DNA of 64,000 nt from Bacteroidaceae bacterium (lineage in GTDB: Bacteria > Bacteroidota > Bacteroidia > Bacteroidales > Bacteroidaceae), in contig JAFYRW010000046.1 of the NCBI GenBank assembly GCA_017546785.1, forward strand, positions 34,675-98,674. The letters are read 5' to 3'. The translations under genes and the position numbers were made by a program. How positions within the stretch are numbered: the first letter of the stretch is position 1; each line of letters opens with the position of its first letter. The notes under the pieces were generated by a model, which ran no database searches, was not told the DNA's origin, and was given only the letters and a program-made list of their open reading frames with translations. Below are positions 7,956 through 16,296 of the stretch, in pieces.

Positions 7956-9317
7956 ATGGCAGCAAAACCTTCAATACCTAAAGGAACAAGAGACTTCTCA
8001 CCCGTTGAGATGTCAAAGAGAAATTACATATTCGACACCATACGCCACGCGTTTCATCTATTCGGATTCCAGCAGATTGAGACTCCTGCAATGGAGAATC
8101 TTTCGACCCTTATGGGAAAATATGGCGAAGAGGGCGACAAGCTTCTTTTCAAGATTCAGAATTCGGGCGACTATTTCAATGGCCTCACCGACGAGGAGCT
8201 ATTGAGCCGCAACGCCGCAAAATTGGCATCTAAATTCTGCGAGAAGGGACTAAGATACGACCTTACAGTACCCTTTGCACGTTACGTTGTAATGCACCGC
8301 GAGGAGCTCACATTCCCCTTCAAACGCTATCAGATACAGCCCGTATGGCGTGCAGACCGTCCACAGAAAGGACGCTACCGCGAATTCTATCAGTGTGACG
8401 CCGACGTCATCGGTAACAACTCACTCATAAACGAGGTTGAACTTATCCAGCTTATCGACTATGTATTCCATAAGCTGAATATACGCGTTGCAATAAAGCT
8501 GAACAACCGCAAGATTCTCGCAGGCATTGCCGAGGTAATAGGAGAGCCCGACAAGATTATAGACATTACAGTAGCCATTGACAAGCTCGACAAGATTGGA
8601 CTCGACGGCGTAATTGCCGAACTCAAGAGCAAAGGCATTGGCGAGGAGTCTATAGAGAAACTCTTGCCTATATTGCAGGCACAGGGCGGCAACAGCGAGA
8701 AGCTCGCGACAATCGCTCAAGTACTACAGGAGAATGCAACCGGTTGCAAGGGTGTCGAAGAGATAAGCTTCATCCTCGATACTATCTCCGACCTTCAGTT
8801 GAAGAGTGCAGTAGACCTTGACCTTACCCTCGCACGCGGCCTCAACTACTACACAGGAGCCATTCTCGAGGTAAAGGCTCTCGACGTTGCAATAGGCAGT
8901 ATTACCGGTGGCGGACGCTACGACAACCTTACCGGAGTGTTTGGTATGGAGGGAGTATCGGGCGTAGGAATATCGTTCGGCGCCGACCGCATCTACGATG
9001 TAATGAACCAGCTTAACCTCTACCCCGAGGAGTCTATCCGCAACACAAAGATTATGTTTGTGAACTTTGGCGACAAAGAGGCCCGCTACTGTCTAGGACT
9101 CATCGCAAAATTGCGCGAGGCAGGAATATCGGCAGAGCTTTTCCCCAGCAGCGACAAAATGAAGAAGCAGATGGGATACGCCAACAACCACTCTATTCCC
9201 TATGTGGCACTCATCGGAGAGGCGGAGATTGAGAGCAACACATTGTCGGTTAAGAATATGACAAGCGGCGAGCAGAAGAGTATGAGTCTCGACGAGCTTA
9301 TCACCACACTAAAGTAA
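7956..9317 (+). CDS. hisS: Histidyl-tRNA synthetase
   Basis: Class II aminoacyl-tRNA synthetase of 453 residues that charges tRNA-His. Motif 1 region is [11 protein letters not shown], motif 2 reads [27 protein letters not shown], the histidine-specific signature is [15 protein letters not shown], and motif 3 is [16 protein letters not shown]-terminal anticodon-binding domain follows (about 360-453). An insertion between motif 2 and 3 (about 165-280) is the form common in Bacteroidetes. A clear terminator follows the gene. Confidence 0.98.
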   Translation: MAAKPSIPKGTRDFSPVEMSKRNYIFDTIRHAFHLFGFQQIETPAMENLSTLMGKYGEEGDKLLFKIQNSGDYFNGLTDEELLSRNAAKLASKFCEKGLRYDLTVPFARYVVMHREELTFPFKRYQIQPVWRADRPQKGRYREFYQCDADVIGNNSLINEVELIQLIDYVFHKLNIRVAIKLNNRKILAGIAEVIGEPDKIIDITVAIDKLDKIGLDGVIAELKSKGIGEESIEKLLPILQAQGGNSEKLATIAQVLQENATGCKGVEEISFILDTISDLQLKSAVDLDLTLARGLNYYTGAILEVKALDVAIGSITGGGRYDNLTGVFGMEGVSGVGISFGADRIYDVMNQLNLYPEESIRNTKIMFVNFGDKEARYCLGLIAKLREAGISAELFPSSDKMKKQMGYANNHSIPYVALIGEAEIESNTLSVKNMTSGEQKSMSLDELITTLK

Positions 9318-9335
9318 TATATACCGCAACCAAAT

Positions 9336-9373
9336 AAAAAAGTTCGCATCCGAAAAGGATACGAACTTTTTTT
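9336..9373. terminator. Bidirectional terminator after hisS
   Basis: Stem AAAAGTTCG-ATCC / GGAT-CGAACTTTT with GAAAA loop and a T7 run. It separates convergent hisS and the lipoprotein gene and can serve both. Confidence 0.85.
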
Positions 9374-9391
9374 ATAGCAAGCAGAGAAGAA

Positions 9392-9799
9392 TCAACGATG
9401 CCACACACCGTGATCACCATCCACCTTCCACTCTCCGTCAATCTTAAGCAGCTTTACGGTAATACGCAGCTTTTGATTCAGAGGGCCTACGCCAACGAGC
9501 GTTACCTCAGCATTGTTTCCATTGACAGTCTCATCGACAGCCGAGTATGAAGCCTCAAAATCCTTTACATTATCGCGATACTGCTCCGACGCAAAGGCAA
9601 TGTCAATATAGCTCATAAAGACATTTCTTTGTATAGAATCGGCAATGTAGATATTATTCTTTACGCCATCGGCCTCACCCGAGGTTAATGCAGTATAAAG
9701 TTCTATGGCAACCTCTCCGGGACTCTTTGCAGGCTCACTACCACAAGAGACGACAATCAAAAGCAATGTTACCGCAATTATAGATACAATCTTCTTCAT
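9392..9799 (-). CDS. Lipoprotein with DUF4878-like fold
   Basis: A 135-residue protein with lipoprotein signal MKKIVSIIAVTLLLIVVSC (lipobox VVSC, Cys19). The rest resembles the DUF4878/NTF2-like fold: SPGEVAIELYTALTSGEADG then alternating strands ending KLLKIDGEWKVDG. Such domains usually bind small ligands or assist assembly at the cell surface, and a role here is unknown. It is transcribed alone and convergent with hisS. Confidence 0.8.
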   Translation of the reverse strand: MKKIVSIIAVTLLLIVVSCGSEPAKSPGEVAIELYTALTSGEADGVKNNIYIADSIQRNVFMSYIDIAFASEQYRDNVKDFEASYSAVDETVNGNNAEVTLVGVGPLNQKLRITVKLLKIDGEWKVDGDHGVWHR

Positions 9800-9899
9800 C
9801 CGTTATTTTCTTTTAACTCTATTATTAGAGCACGAAGATAGAAAATAAAAGCTACATACTCAATAATATTATCTTTTTTTGCTCTATATTTGGGCTATG

Positions 9900-9974
9900 G
9901 CTCTAAGATTTTCTACATTAGCCGAAAAAATATCAAGCAGCTTGATATTTCTCGCTCATTTGTGTCTATATTTG
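9900..9974 (+). repeat. Dispersed hairpin-promoter repeat, copy 1 (upstream of menA)
   Basis: This 75-base element aligns with two tandem copies upstream of pta. Shared order: GCTC-AAgATTTT, hairpin (here ATATCAAG-CAG-CTTGATAT), TTTCtCGCTCrTTTGTGT, and a terminal -7 box (here TATATTTG at 9967-9974). A second TATATTTG at 9885-9892 precedes it in the same way that copy 2 precedes copy 3, which suggests a decayed extra unit. The -7 box is 40 bases before the menA ATG, so it very likely drives menA. Confidence 0.75.
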
Positions 9975-10013
9975 TATAATATTAAGAATAAAGAAAATAA
10001 AAAATCTGTTTTT

Positions 10014-10904
10014 ATGAAAAAGCATAGTTTCAAAGATTGGCTCACAGCCACACGTCCCTGGTCGTTCCCCGCTTCGGCAATGCCTGTACTTGCCACATTA
10101 GCCTACCTATTCTGGAGAGAGTACACCATCGATTGGTTCACCGGAATATGGGCTCTTATAAACATTGTACTATTTCACGCTGCCGGTAATACCTGGAGCG
10201 ACTACTATGATTACAAAAGAGGAGTAGACCGCGAGGATACAATAGGCGGAATGTCGCTTACAAGCAAGATGTTCGAGCCAAAAGAGATTATCACACTCGC
10301 AATAATACTGCTCACCATAGCAACCATTGGTGGCTGTGCCCTAATAATTGTTACAGGACTACCCATTCTTTACGTTGGTCTTGCCGGAATGTTGCTCACA
10401 GTATTCTACCCGTGGTTGAAATACCACGCATTGGGCGATGTTGATATTTTCCTCACCTACTCGTTGCTGCCCATTCTGGGAACATCGTACGTTGCAACCG
10501 GAGCATTCCACTGCGAGGCTCTGTGGCTTGCCATTCCCATAGGACTTATAACAGTGGGTATCCTCCATTCGAACAACACACGCGACATTGAGCACGACAA
10601 ACGCGCAAACATAAAGACCTTTGCGATGCTTGTCGGCGGAAAGGCAGCAACAGTGCTCTACACATTGGAGATTATCGTTCCTTTCTTGTGGATTATCTCA
10701 GGTGTCATCGCTGGAGCATTCCCCGTTCTTTCGTTGCTCACATTGATAGCCCTTAAGCCTGCCATCGACAATGTCCGCAAGGCAATGTGCTATACCAAAG
10801 AGGGTGCAACAGCCCTTCACGGAGTAGATGAGATGACAGCAAAATTACAGCTTATATTCAGCCTGCTACTCGCTGTTTCACTATTTGTCGCAACACTTTT
10901 CTAA
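10014..10904 (+). CDS. menA: 1,4-dihydroxy-2-naphthoate polyprenyltransferase (UbiA family)
   Basis: An integral membrane prenyltransferase of 296 residues with about nine helices. The first Asp-rich motif is NTWSDYYDYKRGVD (residues 59-72) and the second is NNTRDIEHDKRANIKTFA near residue 185, which together bind the Mg-diphosphate. The N-terminus WLTATRPWSFPASAMPVLA is the UbiA/MenA hallmark. MenA attaches the prenyl tail in menaquinone synthesis, the main quinone of Bacteroidales. The start at 10014 is preferred; the frame extends 45 codons upstream but that part contains the promoter repeat. The stop is 3 bases before the CPBP gene. Confidence 0.9.
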   Translation: MKKHSFKDWLTATRPWSFPASAMPVLATLAYLFWREYTIDWFTGIWALINIVLFHAAGNTWSDYYDYKRGVDREDTIGGMSLTSKMFEPKEIITLAIILLTIATIGGCALIIVTGLPILYVGLAGMLLTVFYPWLKYHALGDVDIFLTYSLLPILGTSYVATGAFHCEALWLAIPIGLITVGILHSNNTRDIEHDKRANIKTFAMLVGGKAATVLYTLEIIVPFLWIISGVIAGAFPVLSLLTLIALKPAIDNVRKAMCYTKEGATALHGVDEMTAKLQLIFSLLLAVSLFVATLF

Positions 10905-10907
10905 AAA

Positions 10908-11522
10908 ATGAAGAAAGCAATATTCACACTGCTGTTGGCTGCCACCCTATGGACAATAATGTTCAGCCCAATGACAGCGCCGCACGTCAATTTCTGGTGG
11001 ATGATGACAGGCTCGGCACTCACACTGTCGCTCTGCGGCACACTGTTTATGCCCCGATGGTGGAAAAAGGTAACGATTGACCCTAAGAACATTCTATTGG
11101 GAGTTGCTATTGCTGTTGCACTATGGGGAGTATTCTGGATAGGCGACAAGCTATCGCAGATAATGTTCAATTTTGCCCGCCCGCAGGTGAATCTCATCTA
11201 CGGAATGAAGGAGGGTGAGTCGCCGTGGTTGCTCACTGCACTTATGCTCTTTATCATTGGCCCTGCCGAAGAGATTTTCTGGCGCGGATACATTCAGGAG
11301 AAATTCTCCAAACGCTGGAACCCCAATATAGGATTCATTGTTACAACAGCAATATATGCGCTTGTACACGCCGGTTCAATGAACTTTATGCTCACAATGG
11401 CAGCATTGGTTGCAGGAGCAGCGTGGGGACTTCTGTACCGTCTAAAGCCCGAATGGTTCGGAGCAATAATATTGTCTCACGCCCTATGGGACGTTGCGGT
11501 ATTCATTTGGTTCCCCATATAA
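10908..11522 (+). CDS. CPBP family intramembrane glutamic endopeptidase
   Basis: A 204-residue membrane protein with the CPBP/Abi motifs: EEIFWRGYIQE (Glu121, Glu122, Arg126), a His in ALVHAGSMN, and a final His-Asp motif LSHALWDVAVF. About six membrane helices are visible. Family members cleave prenylated or membrane-anchored proteins, and several act in bacteriocin self-immunity. It starts 3 bases after menA and is almost certainly co-transcribed; a functional link to menaquinone synthesis is not known. Confidence 0.9.
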   Translation: MKKAIFTLLLAATLWTIMFSPMTAPHVNFWWMMTGSALTLSLCGTLFMPRWWKKVTIDPKNILLGVAIAVALWGVFWIGDKLSQIMFNFARPQVNLIYGMKEGESPWLLTALMLFIIGPAEEIFWRGYIQEKFSKRWNPNIGFIVTTAIYALVHAGSMNFMLTMAALVAGAAWGLLYRLKPEWFGAIILSHALWDVAVFIWFPI

Positions 11523-11602
11523 TAACGCGCAACAAGTAGAGTATTATATAATTTTTTTTGCAAAGAGAGAGTAGGTCAATAAAAATCATTTTTTTAGGAA
11601 AC

Positions 11603-11677
11603 CTCTAAAATATACTGCACTCGCTGTAAAATAATAAAGTAAACTTTATATATTTCGCTCGTTTGTGTGTATCTTTG
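11603..11677 (+). repeat. Dispersed hairpin-promoter repeat, copy 2
   Basis: A 75-base copy: CTCTAAAA, TGCACTCGCTGT, hairpin ATAAAGT-AA-ACTTTAT, ATTTCGCTCGTTTGTGTG and -7 box TATCTTTG (11670-11677). It is separated from copy 3 by 7 bases. Confidence 0.8.
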
Positions 11678-11684
11678 AGCTAAA

Positions 11685-11761
11685 GCTCGAAGATTTTTGC
11701 ACTCGCTGTGAAAAATATCGAAGTGAACTTCATATTTCTCGCTCGTTTGTGTGTATCTTTG
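11685..11761 (+). repeat. Dispersed hairpin-promoter repeat, copy 3 (probable pta promoter)
   Basis: A 77-base copy: GCTCGAAGATTTT, TGCACTCGCTGT, hairpin GAAGT-GA-ACTTC, ATTTCTCGCTCGTTTGTGTG and -7 box TATCTTTG (11754-11761). It is the copy nearest pta (ATG at 11868), leaving a leader of about 100 nt. Confidence 0.8.
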
Positions 11762-11867
11762 CAGTAGAATGCGGCGCACTACAAAAAGCCGCCATATAAA
11801 TAAAGATTGCCTGCGAGATAACATCCCACAGACATCGTTTGAAAAGGAACACTAAATTTAAACAATA

Positions 11868-12878
11868 ATGGATGTTATAAAACAACTCATTGAACGCGCA
11901 TCTCAGGAGAGACAGCGCATCGTCCTTCCCGAAGGCACCGAAGAGCGCACTTTGAAGGCAGCCGACAAAGCCATTGCCGATGGCATTGCCGACCTTATCA
12001 TTTTGGGTAACAAGACTGAAATTGAGAATCTTGCCCATAAGTTCGAACTAAAGAACATCGAGAGAGCAACCATCATTGACCCGGCAAACAACCCCGACGC
12101 CGAGAAGTATGCCACATTGCTTTACGAGCTACGCAAAGCAAAAGGTATGACAATGGAGGATGCTCAGAAGCTTGTATGCAACCCCCTCTATTTAGGTTGC
12201 CTCATCATCAAGAACGGCGACGCTGACGGTCAGGTAGCAGGAGCCGAGAACACAACAGGAAATGTGCTTCGTCCCGCATTGCAGATTATCAAGACAACAC
12301 CCGGCATCACCTGTGTTTCGGGCTGTATGATGATGATCACAAACGCAAAGGAGTATGGCGAGGATGGTGTTCTTTTCTTTGCCGATGTTGCAGTAACCCC
12401 CAATCCCGATGCTAACCAGCTATCGCAGATTGCTGTATGTACCGCACAGACAGCAAAGGCTATTGCAGGCCTCGATGAACCTCGCGTAGCAATGTTGAGT
12501 TTCTCGACCAAAGGCTCAGCTAAGCACGAAATGGTAGACAAGGTTGCCGAGGCTACACGCCTTGCTCACGAGCTTGCTCCCACACTCTCACTCGACGGAG
12601 AGCTACAGGCCGACGCTGCACTCGTACCCTTTGTAGGTGCAAGCAAGGCTCCCGGTTCAACTGTTGCCGGAAAAGCAAATGTTCTTGTATTCCCCGACCT
12701 TGGAGCAGGTAACATCGGTTACAAGCTCGTTCAGCGTTTGGGTGGTGCCGAGGCTATCGGCCCCATTCTTCAGGGCATTGCACGTCCCGTGAACGACCTC
12801 TCACGCGGTTGTTCGGTAGAAGATGTCTATATGATGATTGCAATAACAGCTAATCAGGCTATAGCTGCAAAGAAATAA
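11868..12878 (+). CDS. pta: Phosphate acetyltransferase
   Basis: A 336-residue enzyme of the short Pta type with no N-terminal regulatory domain. It converts acetyl-CoA and phosphate to acetyl phosphate. Family signatures are RIVLPEGTEERTLKAA at the N-terminus, SCMMMITN-like loop (CVSGCMMMITNAK), MLSFSTKGSAKHEMVDKV and PFVGASKAPGSTVAGKANVLVFPDL-containing phosphate-binding region. With ackA 100 bases downstream it makes acetate and ATP, a main fermentation route of gut Bacteroidales. Transcription probably starts from the tandem repeats upstream. Confidence 0.97.
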   Translation: MDVIKQLIERASQERQRIVLPEGTEERTLKAADKAIADGIADLIILGNKTEIENLAHKFELKNIERATIIDPANNPDAEKYATLLYELRKAKGMTMEDAQKLVCNPLYLGCLIIKNGDADGQVAGAENTTGNVLRPALQIIKTTPGITCVSGCMMMITNAKEYGEDGVLFFADVAVTPNPDANQLSQIAVCTAQTAKAIAGLDEPRVAMLSFSTKGSAKHEMVDKVAEATRLAHELAPTLSLDGELQADAALVPFVGASKAPGSTVAGKANVLVFPDLGAGNIGYKLVQRLGGAEAIGPILQGIARPVNDLSRGCSVEDVYMMIAITANQAIAAKK

Positions 12879-12903
12879 CCCAACCCTTTCCAATTATTTG
12901 GAA

Positions 12904-12941
12904 CGAGAGGGTGTGCCAAAGTAAAATTTGGCTCACCCTCG
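12904..12941 (+). promoter_or_regulatory. Intercistronic hairpin between pta and ackA
   Basis: Stem GGGTG-GCCAAA / TTTGGC-CACCC closed by CGAG/CTCG with a GTAAAA loop and single mismatches. It is not followed by a T run, so it looks like an mRNA processing or stability element, or a leaky terminator, inside the operon. Confidence 0.55.
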
Positions 12942-12978
12942 TAAAGTTTACAATAACAACAAATAAATATATATAAAA

Positions 12979-14184
12979 ATGAAGATATTAGTTTTGAACT
13001 GCGGTAGTTCATCTATCAAGTACCAGTTGTTCGACATTGAGACAAAGGATGTACTCGCAAAGGGTGGAATAGAGAAGATTGGTCTCGAGGGCTCATTCCT
13101 CAAGTTCAACCTCCCCAACGGAGAGAAGGAGACAATAACAACAGCTATTCCTGAGCACACAACAGGCGTACGCCTCATCATCGACGTTCTTACAAGCGAA
13201 AAGTATGGCGTTGTAAAATCAATCAACGAGATTGATGCTGTAGGTCATCGTATGGTACACGGTGGCGAGAAGTTCAGCACATCGACACTGCTCACCGAGA
13301 AGGTTCTCGAGGACTTTGCCGCTTGCAGCGAGCTTGCTCCACTACACAACCCCGCCAACCTCAAGGGTGTTAATGCCGTTAAGGAGATTGCTCCCGAAAT
13401 GCCTCAGGTAGGCGTGTTCGATACATCGTTCCACCAGACAATGCCCGACTATGCATATATGTACGCACTCCCCTATGAGTTGTACGAGCAGTATGGCGTT
13501 CGTCGTTACGGTTTCCACGGAACATCGCACCGTTATATCAGCAAGCGTGCATTGGAAATGTTGAACATTCCCGCCGAGGGCAGCCGCATCATCACCTGCC
13601 ACATTGGTAACGGTGGTTCAATCACTGCGGTAAAGGATGGTAAGAGCGTAGACACCTCAATGGGACTCACTCCCCTCGAGGGTCTTATGATGGGTACACG
13701 CAGCGGTGACATTGACCCGGGTGCTATCCCCTTCATTATGGAGAAACTGAACCTCGACAGCAAAGGCCTCTCCGACCTTTTGAACAAAAAGTCGGGTGTT
13801 GCCGGAGTATCGGGAGTCTCTTCTGATATGCGTGAGGTAAATGCAGCCGTTGCCGAGGGCAACAAACGTGCCGAGCTTGCCAACGAAATGTATTTCTACC
13901 GCATAAAGAAATATATTGGTGCATACGCAGCAGCAATGGGTGGCGTCGATGCGATTGTCTTTGCAGGAGGCGTAGGCGAAAATCAGTTCGACTGCCGTCG
14001 CGAGGTACTCAAAGGCCTTGAATTCCTCGGAGTTGAGCTCGACCAAGAGGTAAACGAGCGCACACGCGGCATCGAGGCTGTACTCTCTACTCCCGAGTCA
14101 AAGGTTAAGGTATTGCTTATCCCCACCGATGAGGAGCTTATGATTGCAAACGACACATACGACATTGTAAAGAATTTGAAATAA
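12979..14184 (+). CDS. ackA: Acetate kinase
   Basis: A 401-residue ASKHA-fold kinase that forms acetate and ATP from acetyl phosphate. Signature 1 is VLNCGSSSIKYQLFD at residues 4-18 and signature 2 is RRYGFHGTSHRYIS near 175-188, with CHIGNGGSITA and TRSGDIDPG active-site loops and FAGGVGENQ near residue 330. It lies downstream of pta, separated by a hairpin, and ends before a perfect terminator. Confidence 0.98.
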   Translation: MKILVLNCGSSSIKYQLFDIETKDVLAKGGIEKIGLEGSFLKFNLPNGEKETITTAIPEHTTGVRLIIDVLTSEKYGVVKSINEIDAVGHRMVHGGEKFSTSTLLTEKVLEDFAACSELAPLHNPANLKGVNAVKEIAPEMPQVGVFDTSFHQTMPDYAYMYALPYELYEQYGVRRYGFHGTSHRYISKRALEMLNIPAEGSRIITCHIGNGGSITAVKDGKSVDTSMGLTPLEGLMMGTRSGDIDPGAIPFIMEKLNLDSKGLSDLLNKKSGVAGVSGVSSDMREVNAAVAEGNKRAELANEMYFYRIKKYIGAYAAAMGGVDAIVFAGGVGENQFDCRREVLKGLEFLGVELDQEVNERTRGIEAVLSTPESKVKVLLIPTDEELMIANDTYDIVKNLK

Positions 14185-14200
14185 TAATTCTTACATATAT

Positions 14201-14241
14201 AATAAATGAGGAGAGCCCAATAAAGGCTCTCCTCATTTATT
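14201..14241 (+). terminator. Terminator after ackA
   Basis: A 17-bp perfect stem (AATAAATGAGGAGAGCC and its complement) with loop CAATAAA. Confidence 0.9.
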
Positions 14242-14496
14242 ATAACAGACAGATATTAAGCGTCAGTTCTTTAAAAAACTGCAAAATCCAATTTACTGAT
14301 AGCTAAAGACGATATTGTAGAGATATTATTATTTTCTGTCGATTTATACCAGATAAAAAGCTACACGCAAAGTATAAAATTTCTGCACAAAAACTCAACG
14401 ACAGAAGCTATAGTCAACAAAAATTCGGCGATGAAATGTTATTCACCGCCAATGAAGGATAATCAAGAATTCTCCTAATATTTTTATATTGTAGTT
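14242..14496. other. Intergenic region between convergent ackA and lpxH
   Basis: No gene seen. AT-rich. An imperfect hairpin at 14427-14450 (GGCG-TGAA / TTCA-CGCC) followed on the minus strand by GAATTTTTG could terminate the lpxH operon. Confidence 0.5.
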
Positions 14497-15276
14497 TTAC
14501 TCACTCTGCGAGACAATAAGTTTTTCGTCGCCCTCAACGTATCGTTCGTGCGATATTGTCTTTCCGTCGTACACCACATATGCAAAAGTGTTTATCCAAT
14601 CGCCCAGAAACACACAACGGGCCTTGTCGGTGAGCATAAAATCCTCGTCGCAGTGACGGTGACCAAAGATAAAGCAATCGACAGTGTCGTGTGTCTTAAG
14701 ATACTCGCGCGCGTGGATAGCACAGAACTCTTTATCGGGGCCCAAGAAAGGAGTGTCGCCCTTTACCTTGTGCTTTATCATACTGTGACGGGCCCAGCCG
14801 TTACCCATAAGTATACTCCAACGGGGGTGTATCGACGAGAACATCTTACGCACAATGCGGCTGTGGAAGAGCGCACTCAAAAACCTATATATCCTGTCCT
14901 TTGAGAATTCGTCGCCGTGAGCAAGGAAAAACTCTTTGCCCATAATCTCGGCAAGATAAGGCTCGCGATGCATTATCATACCACACTCCTCCTCAAAGTA
15001 GTGACGGCACCATTGGTCGTGATTGCCGGTAAAGAAATGAACCTCTATTCCACTGTCGGTAAGTTCGGACACCTTACCAAGAAAGCGAGTATATCCTTTT
15101 GGCACAACATAACGGAACTCGAACCAGAAATCGAACATATCACCAAGAAAATAGATAGCCGAAGCATCCCCCTTTATCTTGTCGAGGAAGGATACCAGAC
15201 GGCGTTCCTGTGTGCGTCTATGCTCGAGCGCCCAAGAGCCCAAATGTGCGTCGGAAAGGAAATATACCTTTTTCAT
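14497..15276 (-). CDS. lpxH: UDP-2,3-diacylglucosamine diphosphatase (LpxH-type)
   Basis: A 259-residue calcineurin-like metallophosphoesterase. Metal-binding motifs: SDAHLGS (Asp9, His11), FLGDMFDFW (Asp46), FTGNHDQW (Asn85, His86), LAHGDEF and FGHRHCDED. Family members hydrolyse UDP-2,3-diacylglucosamine to lipid X in lipid A synthesis. The W-F-E-F insert after GDMFDFW is typical for LpxH. It is the last gene of the efp operon and lies 7 bases after the Fe-S assembly gene. Confidence 0.88.
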   Translation of the reverse strand: MKKVYFLSDAHLGSWALEHRRTQERRLVSFLDKIKGDASAIYFLGDMFDFWFEFRYVVPKGYTRFLGKVSELTDSGIEVHFFTGNHDQWCRHYFEEECGMIMHREPYLAEIMGKEFFLAHGDEFSKDRIYRFLSALFHSRIVRKMFSSIHPRWSILMGNGWARHSMIKHKVKGDTPFLGPDKEFCAIHAREYLKTHDTVDCFIFGHRHCDEDFMLTDKARCVFLGDWINTFAYVVYDGKTISHERYVEGDEKLIVSQSE

Positions 15277-15283
15277 ATTATAT

Positions 15284-15595
15284 TTATAATAGTCCTAATT
15301 CCAATTTTGCCTCCTCGGTCATAAGGTCCTGAGACCACTCAGGCTCAAAGACAAGGTTTATCTTTACCTCGCCAATAGACTCTATCGACTCAACCTTTTG
15401 ACGGACATCCTCCATCATAAAGTCGGCAGCTGGGCAGTTGGGGGCAGTGAGTGTCATATCAATCTCTGCCGAAAGGTCGTCAAAGACCTCAATGCGGTAT
15501 ATAAGCCCAAGGTCATAGAGATTCACGGGAATCTCGGGGTCGTACACCGTCTTTAACATCTCCACAATTTTTTCCTCAATCTGATATTTTTCCAT
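15284..15595 (-). CDS. MIP18/DUF59 Fe-S assembly factor (SufT-like)
   Basis: A 103-residue single-domain protein with the hallmark YDPEIPVNLYDLGLIY and the conserved TAPNCPAADFMM, where the Cys is the reactive residue of the family. These proteins help carry or insert Fe-S clusters. ATG at 15593-15595 is used; it overlaps the radC stop region by frame shift, so coupling with radC is likely. A second sulfur-transfer protein (SufE) is encoded elsewhere in the window at 48.2 kb. Confidence 0.9.
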   Translation of the reverse strand: MEKYQIEEKIVEMLKTVYDPEIPVNLYDLGLIYRIEVFDDLSAEIDMTLTAPNCPAADFMMEDVRQKVESIESIGEVKINLVFEPEWSQDLMTEEAKLELGLL

Positions 15596-15597
15596 AA

Positions 15598-16296
15598 TCA
15601 CAAACGCGATTCATCGTTATAACTGAAATATTTGTCGCCTGCTATTATCAAATGATCCAAGAAACGGATATTCATAACCTTGCAGGCTGCGGCGATAGTC
15701 TGTGTCAGACGGTCATCCTCGCTGCTAGGACGCAGGCTCCCCGAAGGGTGATTGTGACAGAGAGCAATGCCCGTTGCACGCTTGAGCAGTGCCTCGCGCA
15801 GCACCAGACGAACATCTACCACGGTAGAGGTCAATCCTCCGCTTGCTATTTTTACATCGTCTATCACATTGTTCCTGTTGTTGAGCAACAGCACATAACT
15901 CTGCTCAACCGGAAGGTCGCACATTATAGGATGGAAATAGGCAAAAAGGTCCGACGAGGAACGCACGCAGTAGCTGTCACCACGGTCGTCTATCTGACGG
16001 CGTTTCCACAATTCGCAGGCCGCGACAATGGTTATTGCCTTTGCCGGTCCTATTCCTTTGAACATACAGAGCTCGTCTATCGACATTCGTGCAAGCTCGG
16101 CAATGCTGTCGCCACACGATGCGAGCACCTTTTTCATAAGCTCCACGGCCGACTCATCGGCACTACCCGAGCCTATGAGTATAGCCAACAGCTCCGACTT
16201 ACTGAGCGCCGAGGCGCCGCAACGCAGCACCTTCTCGCGGGGACGCTCATCCTCGGGCCACTCCTTTATGCTCTTTTTCTCCTTTGCGCTGTCCAT
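15598..16296 (-). CDS. radC: RadC family JAB1/MPN protein
   Basis: A 232-residue protein. The N-terminal half has the helix-hairpin-helix UPF0758 domain (SKSELLAILIGSG and FKGIGPAKAITIVAA); the C-terminal half is a JAMM metalloprotease-like domain with HNHPSGSLRPSSED. Despite the name, a role in DNA repair is doubtful in the family. Start and stop touch both neighbours (ATG overlaps the glycosyltransferase TAA by one base), which shows a single operon. Confidence 0.95.
   Translation of the reverse strand: MDSAKEKKSIKEWPEDERPREKVLRCGASALSKSELLAILIGSGSADESAVELMKKVLASCGDSIAELARMSIDELCMFKGIGPAKAITIVAACELWKRRQIDDRGDSYCVRSSSDLFAYFHPIMCDLPVEQSYVLLLNNRNNVIDDVKIASGGLTSTVVDVRLVLREALLKRATGIALCHNHPSGSLRPSSEDDRLTQTIAAACKVMNIRFLDHLIIAGDKYFSYNDESRL

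Larger units (their letters stand above)
11523..11867. other. Intergenic region before pta with tandem promoter repeats
   Basis: No gene. The first 80 bases are AT-rich with no clear terminator. Bases 11603-11761 hold two tandem promoter-like repeat copies. The remaining 106 bases form a long pta leader with no obvious structure. Confidence 0.7.

Noticed and set aside
11523..11867. Tandem repeats before pta as a CRISPR array
   Set aside because: Only two adjacent units separated by 7 bases, each ending in a promoter box; no spacers or cas genes.
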